Source: Oleispira sp036960605 (lineage in GTDB: Bacteria; Pseudomonadota; Gammaproteobacteria; Pseudomonadales; Oceanobacteraceae). Taken from it: DNA of 64,000 nt. Position 1 is the stretch's first letter, and each line of letters begins with the position of its first letter. Of this stretch, positions 52,896 through 61,094 are shown one piece after another. The notes beneath the pieces were generated by a model, which saw only the letters and a program-made list of their open reading frames with translations, did not search any database and was not told the DNA's origin. The stretch covers positions 1-64,000 of the forward strand of contig JBALXI010000001.1 in the NCBI GenBank assembly GCA_036960605.1, given 5' to 3'. Made by a program: the position numbers and the translations under genes.

Positions 52896-53488
52896 ATGGT
52901 TATAATAATTTATATAAAAATAGATGCTACATCAAAAACAAGATTTCATGCATCGCGACGGCTGAAATTGCATGAGAAGTTCTCAACATATATTGTGGTG
53001 ATGATCTCTTTGGGCCTGATACTAATCTCCCTTATACAGGCTTATGATTTAGGGAATAATATTGATAGTGATTTGGTAGGGCTAATCCAAGTATTTTCGG
53101 CTATTGCTGGTTTGCTTTATTTATTACTAATTGATAGAAATGATTTTTCAAGTTTTCTGAGAAAATGTGTTCTTGTGCGTCACAGTTAGGTGAGTTAAAA
53201 CAAAAGTTCCATCCATATTTAGATGATACGTATGATGTGGCGGTGTATGGTGAATATCGTGATGAATATAATGGCATTTTAAAATTATTTGAAACACATT
53301 CGAATAATGATTTTAGAGGAGATTATTTTAGGGCTAAGCTTGAAATGCCTGAAAATTATTCGATTAGTGGTTTCTAATGGTGGACTGCAAAGTTTAAAGT
53401 GTATTTTAGTTTTTATGATGAATTTTATCTCATATCCGTTAGTAATTTCGATATTGTCTTGGCTGATATGCTGGCTATGGTTTGGTGA
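52896..53488 (+). pseudogene. SLATT-domain (2-TM effector) protein, frameshifted and interrupted
   Basis: Fragments in three stretches make one SLATT protein: DATSKTRFHASRRLKLHEKF, two membrane helices (YIVVMISLGLILISLIQAY; LIQVFSAIAGLLYLLLID), then after a slip at five T (53144-53148) the cytoplasmic part KMCSCASQLGELKQKFHPYL and ETHSNNDFRGDYFRAKLEMP. A TAA at 53375 cuts the frame before WWTAKFKVYFSFYDEF and a final TGA at 53486. SLATT proteins are predicted pore-forming effectors of bacterial immune systems. An in-frame start at 52896 or a lost one upstream is possible. Confidence 0.6.
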
Positions 53489-53527
53489 TGTTGTTGCATT
53501 AACTTAACCCGAATTCAAAGGCCAAAC

Positions 53528-53574
53528 GTCAAGACTTACATTTTGCCTAAGTGCACAATGCAAGACCGGACCCG
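53528..53574. repeat. Degenerate REP-like hairpin copy 5
   Basis: GTCAAGACTTACATTTTGCC, then GTGCACAATGCAAGACCGGACCC: a diverged copy of the same hairpin. A right-half fragment (AAACCTGACCCTC) follows at about 53655-53667. The 53489-53782 gap holds these fragments, a 10-bp inverted repeat (GCATTGAATG at 53629-53638 with CATTCAATGC at 53667-53676) and no gene. Confidence 0.5.
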
Positions 53575-53782
53575 AATGGCATGAGATGAATATGTATCGA
53601 TTACTATGCGTACAGTTCTTTTTTTCGTGCATTGAATGTTTCGCGAAGGCAAAGAAACCTGACCCTCATTCAATGCCCCCATCCATTAACGAGAAGCCCT
53701 CATTGAGAATGCCATTCGGAGTAATTCCAGCTGGCGGCCATTTAAAGGCTGCTTAGGCTCTCTCAACAACATAGGTAAGAAC

Positions 53783-55168
53783 ATGGAACTAATAAGAACT
53801 ACCACTAAGTCCACTACAGACTTCGCTGATTTATTCCCTATAGACAAAGCATTAATGCGGGTCTTGGTTGTATCTGGCTATTACGACAATGGCTCTATCG
53901 TGCAGCTACTTGAGATGCTTAAGAAAAGTGGCCATAAACGAGCAGCTTTAGAATTTGTCGTTATCGTTGACGCATTTGCTAGTCGCTGTTACTCCAATTC
54001 AAATGTACTCAGTGATCTAGCAGCGATAAACCGGAAAATAAGAAAAATTTTCAGCCATGAAAGAAGCGGAATATATCTGGCAAAAACCAGTCCTCTTTTT
54101 CATCCTAAGGGATATTTGGTTGAGTCAAAGAATGATGGCCGCTTTGTTTTAGGGTCGTTGAATTTAACCAGTAAAGGTTTAACTAAAAATGAAGAGCTTA
54201 TTCTTAGTCTCTCTTATAGTGTCGCGGGTAAAGGAAAAAAGAATAAGATCGCACAAGATTTCAAGTACTATATAGATGACTTATTTAAGAGGGACGTATT
54301 AACGCGGTTGGACTGTGTCGATGCTAAAAAAACTGCCTCAAGTTCTCTAAGAGATGTTTTAATCTCTGGTCGGTTATTTTCAGAATTCAAAGCTCAAGAT
54401 CCTTTTCGGTTTGACCTTGATTTACCCGATGAAGTTGTCAAAGAAATATCATCGCTAAATCCCATGTTAGAAAGTAAAACGACTAATACCATTTCTATCG
54501 CTAAAATAATTGAAGATGAACGTAATGGGCTGGGCATAAAAATCCCACATTCAACAGTGATAAAATCTCAATGGAAGAAATACTGCCTTCAAAGTTGTTA
54601 TGGTTATTGGGCTCCCCAATGCTACTTAGAAAGTATAGAAAAGGAACTTGCTAAAAAATCTGATGCCAAAAATCCATTTTATACTGCAATAATATCAATC
54701 ATCAGTAATGAAGAAAGGCGTGTATTTCAAGCATTGGAAAAAGTTTGTCAAACAATATCAGAGGGAATAAAAGTTGATTTTCCAGGCTCAAATTGGAATT
54801 ACTCGAATCCTGTTGAACTGCAAAATGGCTGGAATAAATGGCTCTTATTATTCAAGCGAAAAGCCGAAAATAGTGAGTATATAAAGCGTTTAAGCTCTGG
54901 CGTATCGAACGTTTCTGTACCCGATGTTTGGTGTGACCCTATATCAAAGGATGAATTTGAAAGCAGTATATTTGACGCCATGATTTATGAATGGCAGAAA
55001 TCTGGAGACAATGAGAGTAGGAACGTTCCTGCTTCTAGAGTGCTAAATGAACTTGATCCGTCCATTCCTTTTTCTGATATTGAATCGTTATCAGACAGAA
55101 TAGATGAATATATAGATGAGAAATGTGGGGAAGAGTTATTTCATTGGGATTATGAAGCCCCTGAATAG
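53783..55168 (+). CDS. Phospholipase-D-superfamily nuclease-like protein
   Basis: The 461-residue protein has a PLD-type half motif: His107 and Lys109 in SPLFHPKGYLVES, followed by FVLGSLNLTSKGLTKNEE (Gly-Ser-x-Asn). This is the H-x-K...G-S-x-N arrangement of PLD-family nucleases, including the NgoFVII/BfiI-like restriction enzymes. A dimer would complete the active site. The long C-terminal part (about 190-461) is not recognised. No methyltransferase gene is adjacent, so a plain restriction enzyme is unlikely. AT-rich, in the defence-gene island; probable role is defence or DNA processing by context. Confidence 0.62.
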   Translation: MELIRTTTKSTTDFADLFPIDKALMRVLVVSGYYDNGSIVQLLEMLKKSGHKRAALEFVVIVDAFASRCYSNSNVLSDLAAINRKIRKIFSHERSGIYLAKTSPLFHPKGYLVESKNDGRFVLGSLNLTSKGLTKNEELILSLSYSVAGKGKKNKIAQDFKYYIDDLFKRDVLTRLDCVDAKKTASSSLRDVLISGRLFSEFKAQDPFRFDLDLPDEVVKEISSLNPMLESKTTNTISIAKIIEDERNGLGIKIPHSTVIKSQWKKYCLQSCYGYWAPQCYLESIEKELAKKSDAKNPFYTAIISIISNEERRVFQALEKVCQTISEGIKVDFPGSNWNYSNPVELQNGWNKWLLLFKRKAENSEYIKRLSSGVSNVSVPDVWCDPISKDEFESSIFDAMIYEWQKSGDNESRNVPASRVLNELDPSIPFSDIESLSDRIDEYIDEKCGEELFHWDYEAPE

Positions 55169-55204
55169 TCGGGGGGCCATGAATGCTGCGGGGTCACACG
55201 GCGC

Positions 55205-55228
55205 GAGGGTCAGGTCTTGCCTTTTTCC
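55205..55228. repeat. REP-like left half, copy 6 (left edge of the RAYT remnant)
   Basis: GAGGGTCAGGTCTTGCCTTT: a left-half copy of the hairpin, directly followed by the RAYT remnant, whose other edge is a right-half copy at 55717-55740. Confidence 0.65.
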
Positions 55229-55236
55229 AAATACCC

Positions 55237-55270
55237 ACCACCTATATTTAAGCTCTTAAATATAGGTGGT
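55237..55270. repeat. Near-perfect palindrome beside the RAYT remnant
   Basis: CCACCTATATTTAAG and CTTAAATATAGGTGG are exact complements separated by CT, with one more pair outside (about 16 base pairs). It lies between the left REP half and the start of the RAYT remnant. Confidence 0.7.
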
Positions 55271-55274
55271 CGCT

Positions 55275-55735
55275 ATGTCACGGCCCATGTGATTAGCCTC
55301 TCATATATAAGAAGCCAAATGCCTTGTACCACGTTACCAGTCGCGGCAACGCGCAACAAAACATTTACCTTACCAATGCCGACCGGCAACATTTTTTAAA
55401 TGCACTTAACCACGTATGTCAGCGCTATATCTGGGTGGTGCACGCATCATTAGTTATTGTCACAGTTTGCCAAAACCAAAAATGTAGCCATTAGGCGCTA
55501 CCGTGAATTTGTTAAAGCCGGTACTGATGCCGACTTAACAGAGGTGCCAAGAGTGCAACGCCGGCTGGCTACCTTTACGCTGCAAGTCATAATGGACAAA
55601 AACCCAGACCGTAATACCGGTATTTTAGAAGCCTACCAAACAGGGCAGTTCAGCATGAAAGAAGTGGGTTTGCAGTTTGGGTTGCAGTATTCACGGGTAA
55701 GCCGAATAGTGAGTAGCGCACAACGCAAGACCTGA
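55275..55735 (+). pseudogene. REP-associated tyrosine transposase (RAYT), internally deleted
   Basis: The N-terminal part reads PNALYHVTSRGNAQQNIYLT and NADRQHFLNALNHVCQRYIW (RAYT family, LYHVTSRGN hallmark). The sequence then jumps to the C-terminal part FAKTKNVAIRRYREFVKAGT and YQTGQFSMKEVGLQFGLQYS (helix-turn-helix), ending at 55735. The middle is missing, with the His-x-His and catalytic Tyr region, and frames differ. The remnant is bracketed by left and right REP halves (55205-55228; 55717-55740), the expected architecture for a REP element with its own transposase. Confidence 0.75.
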
Positions 55736-55740
55736 CCCCC
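55717..55740. repeat. REP-like right half, copy 7
   Basis: CGCACAACGCAAGACCTGACCC: the right-half complement of the copies at 52171 and 55205, closing the RAYT remnant. Confidence 0.65.
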
Positions 55741-55771
55741 GTTACATGCCCGCTATTGTTCAAATTACAGG

Positions 55772-56125
55772 CTAATAATCGATAGAGGTATTGTCGCCAA
55801 AATCGCTAATAAGATCAGTATCAAATGGCAAGTCAGCTTCTTCCTCGTCAGGTAAGTCTTTGAAATCTGCTTCAGCTTCTATTTGCATTTTAAGGTCTGG
55901 GTACAGCAGTCTTTCTGGCTCTAACAGACTTTCATAGGCGTGAACAAAATGAGTGGGGTTTATATTGCCACGCAAGACTAGTTCAAAAAAGCTGATGTAA
56001 ATTTCAGGTCCGCTATTTTCAAAGGCAAGGAGTTCAAAAGTTTTGTGAAAGTTTTCCTTAATGCTCGGTAGCCAGTCTTCGATCCGTTGACTTATCGCTA
56101 CTCCATATTTTTTCTGAATAGTTTC
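55772..56125 (-). pseudogene. C-terminal relic of an acidic protein
   Basis: An open frame without a start codon in front of it: reading the minus strand, KKYGVAISQRIEDWLPSIKE, NFHKTFELLAFENSGPEIYI, SFFELVLRGNINPTHFVHAY, ending in DLISDFGDNTSIDY. The last 40 residues are very acidic. The only start-like codon is an internal TTG at 55975. I take it as the tail of a lost gene; family not recognised. The short gap to 56271 holds nothing. Confidence 0.45.
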
Positions 56126-56271
56126 CTAAGAAATGGACGGGTGCTGAGTTTATTGATTATCCTTCACCTTTCTTAGTAATTATTAGTCTAAAAAACAACC
56201 AGCTTCCTAGTTATTTACCCCTCTAAATACGTTAAAATAAACACTGTATTTAATCACAGTATTGGTGGCTT

Positions 56272-57837
56272 ATGTCTATTCCTGAAATTGAGCATAACTC
56301 TGATAAACCCTCTGGAATCTCTTCTGCTTGTTCTTCTTTTAGTTCTGCCGATTATAACGATCAGCTGGCCGATAAAATAACCACCTTGGCTGGACAGATT
56401 AATGCTGCTGAATATCGTTTTCTTAAATTGATCTCCGAATTTGATCTTCGTGAGGCTTGGGCGGCTGCGGGTATTCGTTCTTGTGCGCATTGGTTAAATT
56501 GGAAGTGTGGTCTTTCGATGGGGACTGCACGCGAGAAGGTGAGGGTTGCACGAGCATTAAACGGTTTACCTGCAATTAATTCAGATTTTGAAAAAGGCGA
56601 GCTGAGTTTTTCTAAAGTACGTGCCATGACCCGTGTTGCGACTGAGCAGAATGAATCGCAGTTATTGATGATTGCACAATACGGTACTGCGCAGCATGTG
56701 GAGGTTTTGGTTAGGGCTTTCCGTACCGTGACTCGTTCTGATGAGTTGGCTAAAGATGATACTGGTAAGTCTGAAAGTCAGTGTGATAAAGATCGTGATC
56801 AGCTTCAGAGAGATAACCGCAGCGTTTCTTGTTATCAGGATGATGAGGGCATGTGGATTATTCAGGCTAAGTTGCCTGCTGAAGAAGGGGGCTTGTTAGT
56901 GAAGGTGCTTAAGGAGTTGGGTGATCAGTTTGCGGAATCGGCGACGCTTTCTGAAAATGAAAAAAGCGTTCCCGCAGGAACGGAAACGTTTCAGCCCAAT
57001 GAAGATATTGCTGGAAACTCTGTAATATTAGACAAGATCACATTTCCTCAGCGTCGGGCGGATGCTTTAGTCGCGTTGTCTGAGCATTATCTTGCCAGTT
57101 GTACGGATTCTTCGGTGCCATCGTTAACGTCTTTAAAGGCTGCTGAGCGTTGTCAGCTGGTATTGCATGTATGTGATGATGCTTTTAATAGTGCTGCTAA
57201 TACCAACTTGGATGGCCGCTGGTTATTACCAGATGCGGCAAGGCGTTTGGCCTGTGATGCGAGTTTGCTGGTCGTTAAGGAGGATAGTGCGGGGAATGTA
57301 TTGGATATTGGGCGTAAGTCGCGGATTATTCCGCCAGCAATGTCACGGGCGCTAGGGATTCGTGATGGTAGTTGTCAGTTTCCGGGCTGTTGTGAATCTC
57401 GTTATGTTGAGGGGCATCATATAAAGCATTGGGCTGATGGTGGTGATACTAAGTTGGATAACTTGGTGACGCTGTGTCGTTATCATCATAGAGAGCTGCA
57501 TCGGGGTGCCTTCTTTCTTTCACTTAAGCCAAAACCTATTAATGCTGATTCGGCTAAGGCGGTGCACTTTAGGGAGCGTTTATGTTTCTCGACGGTTGAT
57601 CGTTATTTTGATTCGCCTTTCAGTCGTTCTAAAGACTTCGTGATTGCTGCGAACCCTGCCAAGTTTACCTGTGCGTGTAGTGATTTTGCTGAATTGGAGA
57701 AGCGCTTGGCTGATGATGTTAGTGAGGCAATTACTGCGACGACGGCGGTGACTAAGTGGACGGGTGAAGTAATGGATTTAAGTATGGCGGTGGATGGGTT
57801 GTTGTGGGCGAGTGGTGGTAGGGCTGGATTGGGTTAG
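56272..57837 (+). CDS. DUF222-HNH endonuclease-domain protein
   Basis: The 521-residue protein has an N-terminal DUF222-like helical region (about 25-190: GQINAAEYRFLKLISEFDLR, EKVRVARALNGLPAIN), then an HNH domain at the C-terminus: GSCQFPGCCESRYVEGHHI, KHWADGGDTKLDNLVTLCRY, HHRELH. The HNH His/Asn/His residues and a zinc-binding Cys pair can be seen. Proteins of this 13E12-like family are numerous in bacteria with uncertain role (mobile or defence-associated). There is no signal peptide. The ribosome binding site is weak. It stands between the accessory island and the housekeeping block. Confidence 0.85.
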   Translation: MSIPEIEHNSDKPSGISSACSSFSSADYNDQLADKITTLAGQINAAEYRFLKLISEFDLREAWAAAGIRSCAHWLNWKCGLSMGTAREKVRVARALNGLPAINSDFEKGELSFSKVRAMTRVATEQNESQLLMIAQYGTAQHVEVLVRAFRTVTRSDELAKDDTGKSESQCDKDRDQLQRDNRSVSCYQDDEGMWIIQAKLPAEEGGLLVKVLKELGDQFAESATLSENEKSVPAGTETFQPNEDIAGNSVILDKITFPQRRADALVALSEHYLASCTDSSVPSLTSLKAAERCQLVLHVCDDAFNSAANTNLDGRWLLPDAARRLACDASLLVVKEDSAGNVLDIGRKSRIIPPAMSRALGIRDGSCQFPGCCESRYVEGHHIKHWADGGDTKLDNLVTLCRYHHRELHRGAFFLSLKPKPINADSAKAVHFRERLCFSTVDRYFDSPFSRSKDFVIAANPAKFTCACSDFAELEKRLADDVSEAITATTAVTKWTGEVMDLSMAVDGLLWASGGRAGLG

Positions 57838-57940
57838 TTTTGATTTTGTTAATTAATGGCTGTAATCTCAGCAGTCGTTAAATCGTGATGTTTTCGTGTC
57901 AGGTTTCCCCAAAACGGTTCGTAATAATTAAGGATGTAGA

Positions 57941-58381
57941 GTGAGTAATAGAGCAATATTTAGGTTGGCAGTTATCGGCATTCTTTTATTTGATTTTGCT
58001 ATTGCCGGCATCGTTATGTTTTTTGACAACGGGGCGTTAGATGCTGCTTGGGAGCTACTGCCTGAATTTATAGATTGGTATTCTTTGTACGAAAATTATT
58101 TTGTGATGTTGGTGTCTTCTCTTGTTTTCATTTTGGCTGTATCAATCATCAGTTTAGTCGGTGTGCTCATGTTTAAAGCTTGGGGGCGATGGTTGTATCT
58201 CGGGGCTACGATATCGATATTCCCCATTTCTGTGATGACAGGGCCTGCGATATTTTATGGTTGGGAGACCGCATTATTTGATTTCGCAAGTATGTTCCAT
58301 GGCGCTATTATTTTATCGATGTTCTTACAGCCAATCGCCAGTGAGTTTAAAACTCTTGACGCGGTGGCATCGTCTAAATGA
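57941..58381 (+). CDS. Hypothetical four-helix membrane protein
   Basis: A 146-residue protein beginning GTG with AAGGA upstream; about four hydrophobic helices (LAVIGILLFDFAIAGIVMFF, YFVMLVSSLVFILAVSIISL, WLYLGATISIFPISVMTGPA, FHGAIILSMFLQPIA). No family recognised. Its stop overlaps the next ATG (four bases), so it belongs to an operon with the DUF4166 and COQ7-like genes. Membrane topology suggests an accessory for those enzymes, but that is only context. Confidence 0.72.
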   Translation: MSNRAIFRLAVIGILLFDFAIAGIVMFFDNGALDAAWELLPEFIDWYSLYENYFVMLVSSLVFILAVSIISLVGVLMFKAWGRWLYLGATISIFPISVMTGPAIFYGWETALFDFASMFHGAIILSMFLQPIASEFKTLDAVASSK

Positions 58382-58932
58382 AACCAAATGAGTTAGTTAA
58401 GAACTGGTTCGGTGATGAGTTCAGAGATCTTCATCCGTTATTACAGCAACTGCATATCAAAGGCGGCAAGCTTGCGGGTGACGTTGATATTTCTTATGGG
58501 AAAGGTCTTGCTGGAATAATCGGGGCTAGGCTAGCGAAGAAAATGAACTTACCTGATAAAGGTATTCACCAGCTCGTGGTGAGTATTTCTCATGACGACG
58601 ATGGCTTACATTGGGGTCGTCGCTTCAATGGCCAGACGTTAGTAGAGTCTTTATTTAAACCTTTTGGCAATATTCAGCAAGGTTGTTGGGTTGAAACAAC
58701 AGGGCCATTAACCATGAAGTTGACGGTTGATATTATTAACGGTGGTTGGTATTGGCGGTGCCTAAAGATTAATTTCTTCGGTTTCCCCATGCCGCTTTGG
58801 TTAACGCCTAAGGCGAATGCTTATAAAGTGATTGAGAATGGTCAATATCGTTTCTTTGTTGAATTCTCGTTGCCCGTTATAGGTTCTTTAGTTTGTTATC
58901 AGGGGTTGTTGCAGGCGGAGAACATTGAGTGA
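58378..58932 (+). CDS. DUF4166 family protein
   Basis: A 184-residue DUF4166 protein: FGDEFRDLHPLLQQLHIKGG at the N-terminus, GLHWGRRFNGQ, WVETTGPLTMKLTVDIINGG and LKINFFGFPMPLWLTPKANA. Function unknown. It lies in a tight operon with overlaps of four bases at both ends. Confidence 0.85.
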   Translation: MKPNELVKNWFGDEFRDLHPLLQQLHIKGGKLAGDVDISYGKGLAGIIGARLAKKMNLPDKGIHQLVVSISHDDDGLHWGRRFNGQTLVESLFKPFGNIQQGCWVETTGPLTMKLTVDIINGGWYWRCLKINFFGFPMPLWLTPKANAYKVIENGQYRFFVEFSLPVIGSLVCYQGLLQAENIE

Positions 58933-59435
58933 GTATTGAGAAAGAATTAAGAATAATGCATGCCTGTGAACTTGGCGCCGTTGGCGTTTATCGTGGGCAT
59001 AAATGTGCAGCTCGGTATTTCTTTAGGGCGACTGTTTCTGATCTCGATGATATGCGCTCTCATGAGAAGAATCACGCTTCTATTTTTAGGAGTTTATTAA
59101 AAGAACGTAATGGCCGGTTATGCTTTGGACATCAATTGTTTTTTGTTGGCGGTCTTTTTTATGGTGTGATCGTTGGGTTGCTTGGCCTTAAGGCGATTGG
59201 TACCAGTACTTACACCATCGAAGGCATAGTGAATGATGAATTTGATCTAGCACTTGAAAAGGTAAAGTCGGATAGCACTGTCTGTAATGAAATTAGAGCG
59301 ATACAGGTAGAAGAGCAGGAACACAGAGATTCTGGAAAAGAGCTAGCAGGTGGGAATTACTTTTTATCGGGTGTTGTAACGAGAATTGCAAAATCAGGTG
59401 CATACACGGCGAAGCATTTAGCTTCGCTTCTATGA
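58929..59435 (+). CDS. COQ7-like diiron membrane protein
   Basis: A 168-residue protein of the demethoxyubiquinone hydroxylase type: iron-ligand patterns ELGAVGVYRGH, DDMRSHEKNHASIF (E-x-x-H), then EGIVNDEFDLALE and QVEEQEHRDSGKEL (E-x-x-H). A hydrophobic segment (LFFVGGLFYGVIVGLLGLKA) may insert in the membrane. GTG start overlapping the previous TGA. A true COQ7 makes ubiquinone; this gene's neighbours are DUF4166 and a membrane protein rather than ubi genes, so it may act on another lipid. Confidence 0.8.
   Translation: MSIEKELRIMHACELGAVGVYRGHKCAARYFFRATVSDLDDMRSHEKNHASIFRSLLKERNGRLCFGHQLFFVGGLFYGVIVGLLGLKAIGTSTYTIEGIVNDEFDLALEKVKSDSTVCNEIRAIQVEEQEHRDSGKELAGGNYFLSGVVTRIAKSGAYTAKHLASLL
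59409..59427. terminator. Hairpin at the end of the COQ7-like gene
   Basis: GCGAAGC-ATTTA-GCTTCGC, a seven-pair stem overlapping the last codons, followed by TTCTATGA. Weak T-run; a possible terminator between convergent genes. Confidence 0.35.
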
Positions 59436-59453
59436 TAGGGCAGCAATATTCAA

Positions 59454-59828
59454 CTAGGTCATCAAAATAACGATGGCAGCGGTGCAGATCACACTGCCGG
59501 TTATGAATAAGCCAAAGACACGGAACATTAAGTTTTCTTTCAATTGGCTCACGCCATAAATGTGAGAAAGCCTTGCGAGAATGAACACAGTGCAAAGCCC
59601 ATGGATTAATAATGCATTGTGGCTTTGTATTTCGACGAAATAAATCATCATGAGTGTTAGTGGTACATACTCCGCAAAGTTGCCGTGAACACGAATAGCA
59701 CGCTTCAGCTGTTTATCCTTTCCATCTCCTAACGAGACCTTTAATTGTTGCCGAATACGAATCACGCGAAAACTCAACGCTACGAATATTAGAGCCAGAA
59801 TGGCCGCGTAATAGGGGGTTAGTAGCAT
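59454..59828 (-). CDS. MAPEG-family membrane protein
   Basis: A 124-residue protein with four hydrophobic helices (YAAILALIFVALSFRVIRIR; the HGNFAEYVPLTLMMIYFVEI segment; ALLIHGLCTVFILARLSHIY; FGLFITGSVICTAAIVILM). The RVHGNFAEY and R-x-x-H-x-x-G patterns are typical of MAPEG proteins, a family related to glutathione-linked enzymes. Monocistronic and convergent with the COQ7-like gene. Confidence 0.85.
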   Translation of the reverse strand: MLLTPYYAAILALIFVALSFRVIRIRQQLKVSLGDGKDKQLKRAIRVHGNFAEYVPLTLMMIYFVEIQSHNALLIHGLCTVFILARLSHIYGVSQLKENLMFRVFGLFITGSVICTAAIVILMT

Positions 59829-59959
59829 GTTTTATCCTTGAGTGCTGGTGAGCATGTTTTATTGGGAGGTGGCTGTTAAAATCAATATAAGAAAGTTATT
59901 CTATAAGTCTGACGCTAACAAGCCATAAAAACTTGCTTATAGAAAACTTAAGGCTTCTT

Positions 59960-60880
59960 ATGAAATATAAAAATGTGCCTCCCATTCAGCTTATCCCAGT
60001 ATTTGAAGCGGCTGCACGCCATTTAAGTTTCAAATTAGCGGCTGAGGAGTTGTGTGTGTCGGCTCCTGCGGTTGCTCAGCAGGTGAAAGTATTTGAGCAA
60101 TGGTTAAAGAAACCTTTATTTTATCGTCATACTCGGGCGTTAAGTCTGACATTAGAGGGGGAGTATTATTTTAAGGTGGCTCAAAAAACAATGAAAAGTC
60201 ATTGTCAGGGGCATGTTGAATTTATTCGTCGTTTTGAAAAAACATCATTAACCTTGAGTGCCCCTTCGTTTGTTGCGCAAGAACTATTAATGCCCAACTA
60301 TCTGAAATTTTCTGATTACTGCCCAGGTACCAAGTTACGCATTGAAACTCGGATGTCGTATGTCGATTTTGATAGTGAAACCACCGATGCCGCGGTGCGT
60401 TTTGGTGATGGTCATTGGCCAGATCTAAACAGCATCTTTTTATCCAAGGTTTCTGTCGCCCCGGTGTATGGTCCAAATTATGAGTTTAGGGATAGATTTA
60501 CTGAGATATCTGAATTATATAAACACCGTCTGATCTATGCAGAACCTGAAATGTCTGACTGGGGCGAGCAGCTTTGTCCAAAGGGGCAGGTTCAGCAGTT
60601 TGATAACATTATTTGTGATTCTTACATTGCTGCAGTTAAAGGCGCAGCGGATGGTTTGGGGGTTGCCTTAGGTATTTTCCCTACCTTGAATGAATGGGTG
60701 AATGCCGAGAAGCTGATATTACCTTTTCCTCAGCAGATAGAAACCGATAAGGGATTCTGGTTTGTCTATCCTAAAAAAGACTCATCGAATGGCATGATAG
60801 AGGATGAAAAATACCAAGGTTTATATCAATGGGTGAAAGATATATTTGTTGCTATTCCTCCGCTTGAAGATAAAAAGTGA
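59960..60880 (+). CDS. LysR-family regulator (GcvA-like)
   Basis: The LysR protein, about 306 residues, has an HTH of the GcvA type: PVFEAAARHLSFKLAAEELC, VSAPAVAQQVKVFEQWLKKP, LFYRHTRALSLTLEGEYYF. It has an effector domain with a GCVA-like VAPVYGPNY region. I chose the ATG at 59960 (AAGG seven bases upstream); the frame is open to a TTG at 59933. It precedes the TPP-enzyme gene in the same direction by 214 bases; control of that gene is possible. A degraded copy of its FYRHTRALSLT codons is at 48.0 kb. Confidence 0.88.
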   Translation: MKYKNVPPIQLIPVFEAAARHLSFKLAAEELCVSAPAVAQQVKVFEQWLKKPLFYRHTRALSLTLEGEYYFKVAQKTMKSHCQGHVEFIRRFEKTSLTLSAPSFVAQELLMPNYLKFSDYCPGTKLRIETRMSYVDFDSETTDAAVRFGDGHWPDLNSIFLSKVSVAPVYGPNYEFRDRFTEISELYKHRLIYAEPEMSDWGEQLCPKGQVQQFDNIICDSYIAAVKGAADGLGVALGIFPTLNEWVNAEKLILPFPQQIETDKGFWFVYPKKDSSNGMIEDEKYQGLYQWVKDIFVAIPPLEDKK

Positions 60881-61094
60881 CTTCAAGTGGTATTCATCTG
60901 CGCTAGGCCGCAAATGTCACTCTATCTGTCTTCGTATGTCATTGAGCCTTGTCGTGACATTCACTATCTTCATTATCAAATGACGCTTTAATCAATTATT
61001 TCTTTGTCCATTGTGATAGCGTGCTACAGAGTTAATCATTTGAAACAGTACTCGTAGCAGTAACCTGCCATAGAATAAATATAAAAGGATCCTT

